Below are positions 40,016-52,400 of a stretch of 64,000 nt of DNA, in pieces. This DNA comes from Fasciolopsis buskii (Eukaryota; Platyhelminthes; Trematoda; Plagiorchiida; Fasciolidae), in contig LUCM01007681.1 in the NCBI GenBank assembly GCA_008360955.1, forward strand, positions 372,001-436,000, in the 5' to 3' direction. The notes beneath the pieces were generated by a model, which saw nothing but the letters and a program-made list of their open reading frames with translations, had not been told where the DNA came from and did not search any database. Position numbers and translations under genes: made by a program. Numbering within the stretch: position 1 is the first letter of the stretch; each line of letters opens with the position of its first letter.

Positions 40016-40320
40016 CAGGTTTTGTTTTTTATGGGCCCGAAGGAGGGCACGTTGATCTTAGCTGTTTGACAGTATACGTTACCAATATACCGTATGCAGA
40101 TTTCATCGTGGCGGAGTAAATCGGTCGCGGTCTCCTCACCGATGTTGTTGCTTGTAATGCGTGGACCAGTTGCAGTTACTTGTTAGCAACTCTTTTTGGT
40201 GGCCCTTTCTGTACCAAAGACCTCATATGATCCGTCAGCTTGGATTAAGTCGATGTCGCATCCCGAACCAACGGAAGACGCAATTGGAAAATATACGTGA
40301 ATAGACAAAACTTAAATTCA
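40016..40320 (-). other. Less AT-rich stretch with in-frame open segments
   Basis: This block is visibly richer in G and C than its flanks. On the minus strand one frame is open from about 40330 to 40190 and again, after a single TAA, from 40187 to 40016. A GTAACT donor-like site overlaps that stop. No domain was recognised in either half. A stretch at 40254-40269 looks superficially like a tRNA 3' end, but no LTR boundary was found beside it. Confidence 0.2.
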
Positions 40321-40382
40321 CCAAATATACGAGAAGAAACATTCAGCTAAATCAAGAACGTATAACAAAATGCTCAAGAGTC

Positions 40383-40413
40383 TTTATTCAACAGAATAGT
40401 CCAGGGATTTATT
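40383..40413 (-). promoter_or_regulatory. Two polyadenylation-signal hexamers (minus strand)
   Basis: AATAAA occurs twice on the minus strand, at 40408-40413 and 40383-40388, 111 to 141 bases past the stop of the candidate exon at 40524-40674. AATAAA is common in AT-rich DNA, so the spacing is suggestive only. Confidence 0.3.
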
Positions 40414-40523
40414 CGAGGGTGATCGGTGCGCATGCCTTCACATGAACATGGAATAGGCCATGATCGAGCTAATGCAACTTCAACTGTGTACTTGTGTGTG
40501 AGTGCATTTTATGTGTGTCGGCT

Positions 40524-40674
40524 TCAGTGATTTTGGGTGAGCAGCCATCGTAATACAAGTTCCATTAGGAATGCATTCCATTCATCCGGCCGTGATAACG
40601 CGGGTCGTTGTGCGGTTGCGGAAATTACGATGACTGAACCGCATAACTGTGCTTCACGACTGGAACCTTTAACT
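40524..40674 (-). CDS. Candidate terminal exon, unknown protein
   Basis: Minus-strand segment of 50 codons. It follows an acceptor-like sequence (CTGTCCACTATCCTAG, just downstream of a CA microsatellite) and ends in TGA at 40524-40526. Codons are less AT-rich than the surroundings, and the peptide has a mixed, non-repetitive composition (for example SRPDEWNAFLMELVLRWLL). Two polyadenylation hexamers follow at a plausible distance. No family was recognised, and no convincing upstream exon was identified to 41.6 kb, although a 40-codon segment near 41.5 kb is a possibility. Confidence 0.25.
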
Positions 40675-40695
40675 CTAGGATAGTGGACAGTGTTC

Positions 40696-40720
40696 GTGTG
40701 TGTGTGTGTGTGTGTGTGTG
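40696..40720. repeat. GT/CA microsatellite
   Basis: About 12 uninterrupted GT units on the plus strand. If the minus strand is transcribed, the run reads CA and lies immediately upstream of the candidate acceptor at 40675. Confidence 0.95.
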
Positions 40721-40724
40721 AGTG

Positions 40725-43140
40725 TACGCACTTGAAGGGCCTAACAATTAAAACGTAGCAAGATCGGAACAGCATTGATCAGTGGTCTGGCGAGTTGACA
40801 TTTCTCGTTGTCACATTAACTTTAAGGTTCCAAGACTACGTGGAAAGTGTATATTCCTTGGAAATTGGATCTCGTGATGATTGAACCAATGGCTATCTAA
40901 TTAACGATTAGCTAGAAAACACAAGCTGCCTATATCTCTGACGTCCTTGTGCCGTTCTCAGCTTCACACACTGGAACGTTTCTTCAAATACTGTCTTCTA
41001 AAGGCACTGATGTCGTTATTCCCAAAATCAGTCCGTGATGGTCGGATTTGATTTTAGAATGTTCACCGACCCATAGTCGTTTCGATTCCAATATATTTAG
41101 TCACCTACCTTTTCTAAAGAAGATCAATAGCGTGTTACATTTGACGCCACTCCCGGTTCAGATTATACCGCGGATCGTCTCCAATAAGACCTTTCTTTAA
41201 AACCTTCGAGTGATGAGGGAAGCACAGTTTTTTGGACATGAATTATTTTCAACCAATGGCCTGTCGTTCCTTGTCACAGTGGGGATAAGACCTCCATCCA
41301 ACCCCAACTGGCAGCCGAGTTCCGAGGACAATGAAGGCTCAAGGATTGAATAAGGCGTTCCAAAATATCTTCATTAAAGTTTGTTCTCAAATGGTTGAGC
41401 AACCAACCACATCCTCATTGTACGATGGAATAACTTATAAAATGTTGGTCCCATTATCGTGAATGGAGCCTCAAATCCGTTTCAGCACCCATGAATCCAA
41501 AACGATAATCATAGTAGAATTTCTTCAGATACCATATGCATCCAACAAACCGCGCAAAGAAGCGTAAAAATTTCACTTATAAACGTTTGAGATTTCTTCG
41601 CTGTTTACCTCCCGGATACTTAAGCAGGTAAATTGAAACCAGGATCCCGTTTCCCGACTACCCACTTGTCCCCTTGAAAGAGACCGACAAAGTTATTTTC
41701 AGTAAGCTTTAAAACAGTGGTGGGGCTGTATTTGATAGAGAAATTATGAATATGATCATGATCTAAGTGGGTGAAAATAAGCATAGTTTTGTGTTTTTGT
41801 TACAATTACAATCGAATTGGTTCGAACTCACGTTTACAGATCAAAACACCGTAACGGCAAAGTGGCAGAGGTAAGACGAAACTCGTGCTTATTTCCCTTA
41901 GTCCAGAAGTCGATCACGCATGAAACAACGATATGAATCCGTCAAACAAAGATAACGAATTTTCCAACCAGTGCGTTCGACATCACAATGCATAATCCAT
42001 CTATAAGTGGATAATATAAGCATAGAAATACTCATTTTTCACAGGCCGGTTCAGGATGAAGATCATCTTAGTCGCACATGCTACAACGCAAAAAAGAATA
42101 TTAAATAAGTTATAAACTGAATGAGAACAGTAAATACAGTCACACTGCCTAATTCATTATTCACAAAAGTTAATTAGAAAGTCATTGTGTTTGTCAACCG
42201 AAATAGGTCTCACGGATGCATGAAACTAATTTCATTTGTATTGTTAACGTACCATGAAGGCCAAGTACCAGCCATACAGTTATTTTATCTATCAGAGTTG
42301 ATCGCAACAGAAATATCATATTGACTTAACACAATCAAACGAAAAAGTACAAATCAGTTTGAAATAGTTTAACAGTTCTGTTCGAATGTAATTATTCAGG
42401 TTTCCACGAGTATGAGCCGATACCAGACACCTATTGAATTAATATTATCAGACGGTGAGGCCTGTCCTCACCCATGTTATCGGGGCATATTTGGACAAGA
42501 TTGAAAAAAAGGCAGTCAAACATCATGGGAAACATGTAACACGGAATATTTAATTCGTGGGAACAATGATAACGTCAAGACGTAACAAAATGTGAGCTAT
42601 TTTTTACTTGCAAACTCTGATGAACACGTTGTCCTTTATTTGAAATTTCGATTAGTGAATCGCAACGACAGTCCAACCTATTAAATAGCTCATCAGTCTA
42701 GTAATTCTTCTCTCGAAATGCGGATGAATAGAAAAACGATTTCAAGTCGCTCCCGGTGACTTCCGTGACAAAACTATGGATGCTATTTGGTCGTAGATAA
42801 CATTCTTTCTCACAAGTAAGCAAAATATAAAAATTACGAATGATGCACCCTTCCATTTTTATTTTTCAACTTGTAAAGCTGAACATGCCATGTGGAAACA
42901 ATTAGGATGGCAAAAAAATGATTTCAAATTTGACATAATGGGGCAGAGTGAAAATATACGCAATTCTTAATTTTTACCCGAGGTTAAGACATAAAAATTT
43001 GTGTTTCCGTCGAGTGCCAAATTCGGCGTCCTGTTATTTCCAATGCACCAGCATGTCGGCAATATGGAGTAATTCGTTTTGCGATAACGGACATTCGAGT
43101 TCAAGTTGCTCAAATTAACACTGCGTGCAAAAATGAGAAG
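40725..43140. other. Non-coding sequence, partly less AT-rich
   Basis: From 40.7 to 41.7 kb the DNA is visibly less AT-rich than the window average, but open frames are short. A compact GC-rich hairpin lies at 42454-42472. No gene or family repeat was recognised. Confidence 0.5.
42454..42472. repeat. Short GC-rich hairpin
   Basis: Perfect 7-bp arms (GGTGAGG and CCTCACC) around a 5-base loop. No downstream T run or gene context is present, so no function is assigned. Confidence 0.6.
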
Positions 43141-43146
43141 CTCAGA

Positions 43147-43179
43147 TGACGTCACAGTAAGGAACTGTTGCCTAGCAAC
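43147..43179. promoter_or_regulatory. CRE octamer next to RFX-type X-box
   Basis: A perfect CRE (TGACGTCA, 43147-43154) lies 12 bases from GTTGCCTAGCAAC (43167-43179), an inverted repeat matching the X-box bound by RFX factors. RFX sites often mark genes for cilia, and adjacent X-box and CRE sites are a known paired arrangement in vertebrate MHC class II promoters. Whether this is active is unknown. No TATA box or convincing first exon was identified on either side. Confidence 0.4.
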
Positions 43180-43847
43180 GAATATTTTCTGGAATTTTTT
43201 TTAATTGGTGATCATCTACGGCAAAATATTGACCGGAGAATTGGGGCTTGTTTCTTTCCTCGCGGCTGGGCTATTTCCCAATTCCTGTGATCAGCCTCTG
43301 GCAACTGAAACTTTAAGGTTTCGCTTCTCACGCATATCAAAGCTCATGATATTCAGTTCTGATTGCCATAATCATTGCACAGCATCAAACTTGCTTCACC
43401 ATTTGTTTCAAAATATAGGTAATGCCATAGACAACCGGAAATGTTATGAACTTAGCTTCTGGTGCCTTGCACATAGAGATTCAAAATTGTCGCAGAAAAC
43501 GACCTGTTAATAATGCTGCAAGTGCAACCGTAGTACGTGGACGTTGTTCCTCGTCGGATATGTTTTCAGTTAACTATTCAGTGGTTGACTTTAATAGGTT
43601 CTTACACGTAGTTATGATGCTCCCATCATACACCAGCGTAAATCATGTCGAAATGAAACTGGAGTTGCCAAATGATTATGTGACAAACGGCGCACTCCCT
43701 AAAAAATTATAAATCCGGGACAAATTTCTTAAATACCACGGGCTCTAGAAAAACCGTTGTCATAGTTATTATATTTGTTATATACATATGCAGCACAATC
43801 GATGTCTTGCATTCCAATCCCGAACAATTTATCTGAATTCTACTTAG

Positions 43848-44047
43848 TCAGTTATTTCGACTCCTTGTATGTCCATGTTCGCTGTCGTCTGTGATTGCCT
43901 TCGAGCCTGAAATGTCTTCATTTTCGGAATGGCTACTGCGCGTTGCTTGATTATCCCCAGCCCCACCGTTATTTTTACCATTGTCCCCTTCCACGTTCAT
44001 GTTCACTGTTCTGTTACATCGATTCGAATTCTGTACAACAGACCTGT
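43848..44047 (-). CDS. Candidate terminal exon, polar low-complexity peptide
   Basis: Minus-strand segment of about 66 codons ending at a stop at 43848-43850. An acceptor-like CTTTCCGGCACAG precedes 44047. The peptide is rich in Asn, Gly, Asp, Ser and Glu (for example EGDNGKNNGGAGD and HSENEDISGS), like a disordered protein tail. It is less Phe/Leu/Ile-rich than random AT-rich sequence normally gives. No family was recognised. A plus-strand open frame of similar length overlaps. Confidence 0.22.
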
Positions 44048-44079
44048 CTGTGCCGGAAAGTGCAGTGCGGTATTCCACC

Positions 44080-47000
44080 AGTCAAAACGTTCGTTAAATG
44101 AAGCGACGGAAATGTCTTGTCAGAATTCAGTGCCAGGTGAATTCATCAATTGACCTGTCTCTTTTCATCGAAACAAATGAGATTTATTTGCGCTATCCCA
44201 GAAATATGGTCATTTTGCCCTGTGCATGATGACATAATATTGATGACAAGCGGTACGGAAGATAAGGCACAATACCAACAAGGTATCGATTTATGATGAT
44301 TTCGTATGACAAATTTGCCCTTAGAGCATTTTAGCACATTTATTCTGTTCTATAGTCTGCACAGTTATGACTGATCCGATCAAAATAACGAATACGTGAC
44401 AAAATCCAAAGTGATAGAATTCACTTCTCTTAATGATGCTTTTAAATGTGATAGTCCAAAATAATCTCCTACACGGAATTAGGGATTGTAATAGAATTGC
44501 ACATTTTTGCATGCCACCAAGTGCGATAAAACTAGAACCTATTTCTTGGAAGAATAATCGGTAAACTCTGTTATTAGTCCATATCAGCTTAATTCAAGTA
44601 AAGCCATGTACCATAAATGTGGCCCCAAATAGACCGAAATAAATGAAACATTTTCATTGTCGCACTTGCATAACACACGGCAAGCAAATACTGGAAAATA
44701 TCCGGAACAGACAGCGGACATTTCACACTTGCAATGAAGTAACAGATAGGCATTTTCAAATGTAAACAAATAATCTGTAATTATTCTATTTTGTTTGTTT
44801 TCTCGTTTTCACAATTTCATCTCCGCACCGGTAAACGTTAGCCAACGCGTGTGAACCAAAATAACTAATTTCTACGGGGTTCGAGCCAGGTAATCTTGCT
44901 GCATCCCAAACATATTCTTAATCCTGGACGGTCCCCACCCCGGCCAGCATAAGTGAGTGCAAAGTTGAAATGCAAAACTCCATAAACGAACAAATGTTTT
45001 TATATCTGAATATTTATTTTATCGCGGGGAACGTTTTGCTTTAAATTTCCCCCTGCTAATATTGCATATTGAGTATATAACAATCCTGTATTAATTTTTT
45101 GGCGCTAAACCGTTTTCTGTATTTTCATAGGCACTCATTTAGGTAAGGCTGCCTTAAATCACATCAACAGTGCATTGCATGGCAATTGCTCACTAAAAAA
45201 CACCAAATGAAAATGGGAATTTTACGGAGCCCATAAAAACTGCTGAGCTAAATTAATCTTTACGGTCGGTTAGTGAAAATGTTTACCGGGCTGAAATGAA
45301 ATTTGGGAATATTTATTTATCAACAACCCAACGTTCTTGGGGGAAACGATAATTAGTCGGCGTTTTGTTTATCGAAAGCAACTCCTCATAGAAGAGTTTC
45401 CGGTTGAGTGACTCAGTAACAAGTTGCCATCACCCATAATGTGAATGTCTTACGACTGGTATTTGCGCCTTTGTGTTATCGCTTTCGTAAATGTTTGGGC
45501 AGAAGATGGCTGATGCGCACGTACCCAACTTCGTCCATTATCTGAAGAGTATCCATATTGCACTTATGCTCTGGTTCACGTACAGCGTAGACCTTCATAA
45601 AAATTCGACATTATCGGGTGCAATTATGTGCAGTCATTTTGAGAAAAAAATACCGAATTGCAATTGTCTGACTTTTTAATAATTTTATACAAAGCACCAT
45701 TTAAAATCCAGACCTGTCGGATACCATCAGTATGGCATCCGGTTATCAAATGGCACGAACGATTTTGTGATGCAGTTAATTTGTTGACGTTTCCGCTACC
45801 CGGTAAGGTAATCCGGCTATTAGTTTATTAATTTATATAATCGTACAAGAACAATTTTGCCCACAACTTGATGTAAAATTTTGTTAGATTTGGACATCGT
45901 CGGCATTGTAACATTTTACTAATGAGAGCTAACAATTGCGAGCACCATTTCAAGTAAAATACAAACAACATGCTGCGAGTAAGCAGCTTATTAGAGATCA
46001 CTACCCGACCATCGAAAAACGGTACAATAAAGTTTGGCATCTGGGTATATCAGGAAAAATGACCCTTACCTTTGTCTTCTTTAAGTTGGTAGTAGAATCG
46101 AACCAAATCCAATGGTTAGGGTCTACAACATTTTTGGGATAAGGGTACATTTGTTCCATAGTGCTACATGGAAATTTATTTTTAGACATATATCGGTTCA
46201 TGGATATTGTCCAATTCAAATGACTGATGTGTGATGTGCTTTTTGAAATGTACCTTTACACAATGCTACTTTAATGTGTCAGTAATTTCGTCCAATTCAT
46301 GTTTGTCGTAAAAAAATGCTTTAGTTTGAGCCTAGTTCCGGCATGTTGGCGTATTTTGTAGTGATCACATAAGCCCTGAACGGTGTAACCACGAACATTC
46401 CTGTTCATATAACAACACTGTAAATCAATATTTACAATTCTCTAAATCGTCGCTTCATCTCTGCTCCACCGTTACTTCCAGGATTTGTTCTACATGTTTT
46501 GCGTATTTTTAATTTAGTTTGCACAGATGGAACCACCAGACTGTCTACCCTAATAAACATTCTACTGCTCGTGGAACTGATCATTTTTCAATCTGGCTAA
46601 TGTTTGCATGGTTCAGTTAATGTTTGTGCCTTACAGATGACATCCTCGAACTTCCAAAATTTATTGTACAATGTTAACGAAGTAAAAATGTGTTCTCGTC
46701 CAGTTCCTGCACACCGAAGGCAGGCATTGTCTGCAAAAACAAAATACTGATACGTGATGGTCATTTCTTAGCATACGGTATATAATTTTGGGGTGAATTC
46801 ATTGGAGGTAATCACATAATGCGGATGATCATATTGCCATTATAAATATACATTATATATAGTAGTGCTAGTTTCATTGACAAAACAACAAGTCGATCAA
46901 ATCACGTTTGGTGGATATTTCAGTTGAGGCGATCCACTCTGTGGTTTTTCCTAACTGTTGCTGTCGGAAATCTTTTTCGTCAGTAGGAGATTGCCATAGA

Positions 47001-48870
47001 CTAAAATGACCGGCTCACAACACAAAAGGAGCAGTCATACTTTCACTTACTGCCCCAAGGAAAACGTCGATTTCCAGACAAGTTCACATTTTCCGACCAA
47101 AGATGTAGTTTATTCATTCTACGTCTGCACAACAAATCAAGTCCACCAAATTCCGTTGATAAGGATGTTATTTTCCGGGGTTTCTCTTTTTTTTATTTGG
47201 TTGAACCAAATCTATCAACAGCTAATTCTTAAGTACACGAAAATCGAGGGAAGTTTGTTTCCTTTCTAGGATGACGATACACATTATTTTCGGATTACAC
47301 GAATACCCGAGTACATTCACCTGTTTGCTACAAATAAAATTGATTCTTTTTCTTATCTCCATTTGGCAAAGCTAGTGTGAACTCACCTCGGATGATGCTT
47401 GCCCTGTGAAAATTATTTTTCGATACTCTTTTATTCACAAATGTTCTTGTATCCGCTGCAGCATTGATCACTCTAGACAGCCTTCGCGTTATGCTTAATT
47501 CGTGCTTTTAACCGGTATGACCGCCCACACTGCTTTTAGGCATAAGTATTTAACTAAATATTGATTATACTAGCGCCAATATGATACGTTTGTATTAGTT
47601 TCGTAGCAACCAGCAAATAGTTGATTATCGTTACTCGGTAATGATCTGTTTTTACTAAATCCCATTGCACGTTTTCGAAATAAAAGCAATTCAGAATGTG
47701 TCGTTTTGCCTGCCTTTTCCTTATCTGGCTATCTGCAATGAACAAAGCACGTGTCAGCACATATTGCATTTTCAGGGGACATATCACCAAACGCATTAAT
47801 TATTCCACTTTTCGCTTCCAGTGTGAAATTTAATTTATGCGATTCCAACTATGTCTCACTATTCAAAACTGGTAATTTAATAGGCTAATCGGATTATGCC
47901 ACGGCACCGGTTTATTTTCACATTGTTTGCGGCCAAAACCAAAGAAATGCCATCCCGTAGCTGTCCACTTCACAACAAAATGATGAGAAGAACAGCACTC
48001 TTTTACAGATCGATTAACCTACGTGTATAAATAAACAGATGATGACTCTGGACAGACTACTTCACACAGTGAATAGTTCACTTACCATATACCATTTATT
48101 TGCTGTTGCATTTCTAAAATCCCAATGTGTCAACATGTTTGACAACCAAGGATACGCGCACTTAATCACATTTTCAACTCGTCGGTTTGTTCTCAGTCTA
48201 AATTTGAAAAAAAACATTGGCTTGCGGCTTATGGTGCCAACTAGCAGGTATGGTTAAACACTATATACAGCAACCCTGTAGCACTTGTAATGTGCTTTTG
48301 AAAGCGCATTTTTCCAATTCTGATTAACTGTGCTTCAGATGACATTCTCGAAAAAGACTGAAATGCGTTTACGAGGAATCAGTTTGGAATAACACACAAA
48401 CACTAATCTAGTGGCCCAGCCATAAGTACTCCAAAGTTTTCATTCGCTATGCCTTTTCAGCTAATGTTTCGATCCGGCTACTTGAATGAAAAATGTTACT
48501 TCATTTAGAAGGAAAAAGAAAGTAAAATATCGAAGCACCCAGTGTGAATGTTTCCAAATTTTTTTTAAACTACGACGGATGCAGTTTATTGGTTGAGCAT
48601 TATTGTTAAAATCAATCATGTATTAAATGAAAATGGAATAAATTTAAATCATGGACACTAAGCCGGGGAAAGATCGCCGACACCAGTCTCAGAATCCTTG
48701 TGCCTAAAATTGTATATTTACGACTATGCATCTTGTAGGGCATTGGAGACAATTTGGTCCAGCTTCTAAATCCTCGTATGTTGAGTATACTTTGATTTCC
48801 CAAGTGAAATATAGTTTGTTGCTGCTAATGAGTCATTTTCTCTCAGTGTCTCGACTTTCTGTTTTCGTAA
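44080..48870. other. Non-coding sequence
   Basis: No gene was recognised. Open frames reach at most 87 codons. A possible B-box relic is near 44870. Confidence 0.6.
44835..44890 (+). mobile_element. Possible tRNA-like relic
   Basis: GGGGTTCGAGCC (about 44877-44888) resembles a B box, with GTTAGCCAACGCG about 40 bases upstream at the A-box position. No SINE middle or tail follows. Confidence 0.2.
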
Positions 48871-48874
48871 TCTT

Positions 48875-49040
48875 TTTATTTCCTTTAATAATCAACTAAC
48901 AGTGCAAATCATTTTCAGGAAGAGGAACGTGGCCAGCAGAGGGCTACCAAGTGGGGAAGCTGACCGGCTATGTGAGGATTCGAACCTACGACCTACAGGT
49001 CCAAACACCACTACCTTTTACGTCTGGTCACTGCCGGTTC
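48875..49040 (-). mobile_element. tRNA-derived SINE, copy D (reverse)
   Basis: Minus-strand copy. Read on the minus strand, the head starts GAACCGGCAGTGACCAG near 49040 and has the B box AGGTTCGAATCC (plus positions 48976-48987). It continues through the middle (ACTTGGTAGCCCTCTGCTGG) to the tail CCTGAAAATGATTTGCACTG and an AT-rich end near 48875. All three modules are in family order. It lies about 235 bases from copy E in the opposite orientation. Confidence 0.8.
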
Positions 49041-49274
49041 ATCGTCAACACAGAAATTTGGGAGAAATACACATGGACAACAAACTACAATATTAAGAAT
49101 TAGTGAACGACTTCGTGAACTAATTAGTTAAACATTGGTCTAACCTGAAATGTCCTGCAGCAAATATTTTTTGAATAAAATTCCTTGAAAATTAAAAAGC
49201 TACACATTTCCTGTATTCCTATTCGAACATGAATGTGATTCAAACGTGATAATATCAAATGCGCCAAAGATCTT
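49041..49274. other. Spacer between two inverted SINE copies
   Basis: AT-rich spacer without gene or repeat. It separates copies D and E, whose heads face each other. Confidence 0.6.
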
Positions 49275-49447
49275 TCTAGTGATCCAAGTTGGTCAGGCGA
49301 GGTAGGACTTGGCATTTTGACAGGAACCCTCTATGGTTCGAATCCTTTCACGGCCGGTCGATTCCCTCACTTGGTAGTGCACTGCTGGTAGCGGCTTCTG
49401 TCCACAATTTGTGCACCGCTGTTTCATCAATAAGCAACGTAAAAAGG
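49275..49447 (+). mobile_element. tRNA-derived SINE, copy E (degenerate)
   Basis: Plus-strand copy with a diverged head (TAGTGATCCAAGTTGG start), an intact B box, GGTTCGAATCC (49335-49345), and a middle matching copy D (TCACTTGGTAGTGCACTGCT). The tail is recognisable only at its end (TTTCATCAATAAGC), because the CCTGAAAATG motif is changed. It is the oldest-looking of the five clear copies. Confidence 0.65.
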
Positions 49448-49449
49448 AG

Positions 49450-52400
49450 GTGGCAGGAAAGTGATGAAATGATAATCACGGTGTGTGTCTCGTATGCAGT
49501 AGCATGGAAGTGGATAGGAATACGTGGTACTGTGACTGCATCCCATAAAAAAATAACTGAAAGCAGACACTTTTGAATACCTTCACATCCAAGCCTTTAT
49601 TTTCACAGGCAATATCGCATTTGATGTTTCGACAGAAGTTGTCCACCTGGTCTTTTTTCAGCCCACAATTAAATTATTTTACCAAACCATGAGATGCTTT
49701 GTGCATGTGGCAAAATTTAACAGATACATTTTTTCACGATTTACCTCGAATATAATTAGATTTCGCTCTGATGTTAAGGCATCTGTGGCAAGATTGTTCT
49801 AGGTGAGGTGTGAGTTCAATGATGGATCATGCGCCGTTGAGCGTTACTAAGCCTTTGTAAGCCATTGGGCTAAACTTACTGTCTAGTTTAATCACTATGG
49901 TCCCGCGATTTTTAAAGTCCAAGTTTTTGTTACATGACAATGTCCATCGACAGCCGGAAAGAAAAACAAACCCGTGGAAAAGCGAACCGATAACTGATGC
50001 AGTAAAATCTTTGGGGAAAAGTGAAACAATGCACGTTTCGAACCAAAACTGTGTGTACTAGTTTATCTCATCAGGTGGCTTTTATCTAGAATATCACGTA
50101 GGTGCAAAGTTCGGCTACAGCTTCACAAACTGTAACCGTGATCGTTTGGGCGTAATCTTCACTAGTGTTGCTAAAATTTACAAATGTCTTAGCGAACAAA
50201 TGATCATTATGGGGAATAATCATCAATTTTAAATCCCACTGGTAGCTTTCGTGCAATACAATTGGTCAATTACTCCACATGTAAAGCAATCCGTATTCGA
50301 TTTCATGCTCGATGCATTTAAGCAAATAGGAACTAAAATGGCACCTGGGATCATCAGCTGTTTAACGCTCTGTTTCCTCAGATATCAGAAGGGCTTAATT
50401 GAATGATTTGAACATCATTGAATTAAGAAGCTAAATCACCACTAGCTCAAACAATAGTTGCAACATTTCTGTCAGGATGCAATCAGTTATCGATATGCAA
50501 ACAATCCAGTCCATCCGAAGGGTAATTTGTGTTGTTCCATACATGTTTGCCAGGTTTGGTAGAATGAAGTCAGTTATGTGCGAAATTTTTATACATCTCC
50601 TGAACGCAATAAATACGGCTCCTGAGTAGTACGGTATGTATTATAAATCTTTAGTGCAGTCGCTCAAATTGAATAGGATTAAAAACCCTTAATGTGTATT
50701 TTGTTTATGAAGTAGCAACTGTGGGAGCAGGATTTTGTATTACCTTATATTCCCCACAAAATCGGGTTGCGAAATCTAGGAAACTGGTTATGGTAATGGA
50801 GAAATATTTGTGCTGTATCAAAATCTAGGGAATTTTAATTGCATGCTTGGCAGCTGACACACGAATCGAACGACTTCTGGAACTAATGATTCCAGTAGAC
50901 ATTATGGGCAACCACTAAATATAACTATGAAAATTGACTCTTGCAAAGTTTTAAATGTATGTAACTCAGTTCGAATGAATGTTTAGTCAAACGTAATACA
51001 TCCGTTTGAAAATTCATTAACAACTACCAGTTTCTACCAAGTGCTGTGTTTGAAATCGATTTACGTAAATTGCAACAAAATAGAGGAAGTTAAAGTAAAC
51101 CGAGAGGGACTGAAGCAGTCGGTTGAGTGGGGGCGGCAGTCACTGAAGTTTCATTCTAGACTATTCTGGAACTAAAGAATAACCCGTTTGTCCATAGGAT
51201 TAGTGTTTTATTTGCCGTTTAGAACTGCTTATGTCATAAGCAAGCAAAATGACTCCAATTTTAAGCACACAACGTTTCTTTCAGAGGAAATTTTTTTGCT
51301 TAGGTTCTTGAAAAATGCAAAACAAAGATTTATTTTGTTGTGTGTTATTTGAAGAAAAACGTTGATTTAATCTGGAGTTCCGAATCTATCACAATAAATA
51401 CACGCGAGTGCTATACTCGACCATTCTATGGAGAACAGTGGCATCCGAACAGCGAACTATGCACCAAATAATCATGCTAGTTAACAAGATTCACTGAGGA
51501 TGTCAGGTTGAAACTTTTTTCATTTTCCCACTTTTTCTCAACAGTTTCCGAAATACGATTATGTTAATTTGTGCGACTTTCGCTTTATTGTAACATCAAT
51601 TTGTTTCGTTCTAGCACGAACCGATGAAATGGACGGAGAGTACACATGATTGTCTACTGTATGCAGGGAATAGACATTTTGTGTGCTCCCTATTTGCTCT
51701 CGTCTTAAAACGGATTTTAACATATCCCTGCTGGTAATAATAGAACAACCCAACAATGCTAGCAATAACAGCCGAAGTTCGCTTAATGTAACTACCCCGT
51801 TAAACTGAAAAGTTGAATAAATGGGAAGAGAGTTTGCAACATCATGACTATGTTTATTTTTCAATCCACTACAACATAATTGAATACGGACACATTGCTG
51901 ACCAAATACGACTGTAACAGAACATCACAATCCCCGTGGTGATGATTCCGTAGGAAACACACCATTTGTTTGCCTTATACGATTCAGCCGGTGTACGTAT
52001 GAACTGCAGCCGAGAATCGATAGTCGTGAACGGGAAACAGAACACCAATTTACGTTGCTAAAACAGCCACGTCAATTTTGCTATACCGGCTGGACCAAAT
52101 GTTAATGTGCATGTTTACAAAGAATCGTGTTTCTAAGAGAAAAAAAACAGCCTTCTACAAAACGCTTTAGCCTTCCCCGTGATGCGACGTGTTCATGAAT
52201 CGCCCAAATGGAAAGTTGAAAGAAATCGAAATAACCGAATTCAACTTGCGAATAGCCCCAGAAGAAAGACCTCACTCGTGCCACGTGTTTCTGTACACTT
52301 CTTTGTAGTTCAAAAACGAAAACCGCAATATTACGTGTTTACATGAGTCTCAGAAGAAACGGCTGAGACGTTAGCTTCTTTGATTCCAACGGCTCTGAAA

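Noticed and set aside
40254..40275. Retrotransposon primer-binding site and LTR
   Set aside because: The sequence looks like a tRNA 3' end with CCA, but there is no CA-ending LTR beside it, no second LTR and no gag or pol similarity.
41815..41832. B-box-like GGTTCGAACTC
   Set aside because: No A box at the right distance, no pairing ends and no SINE tail.
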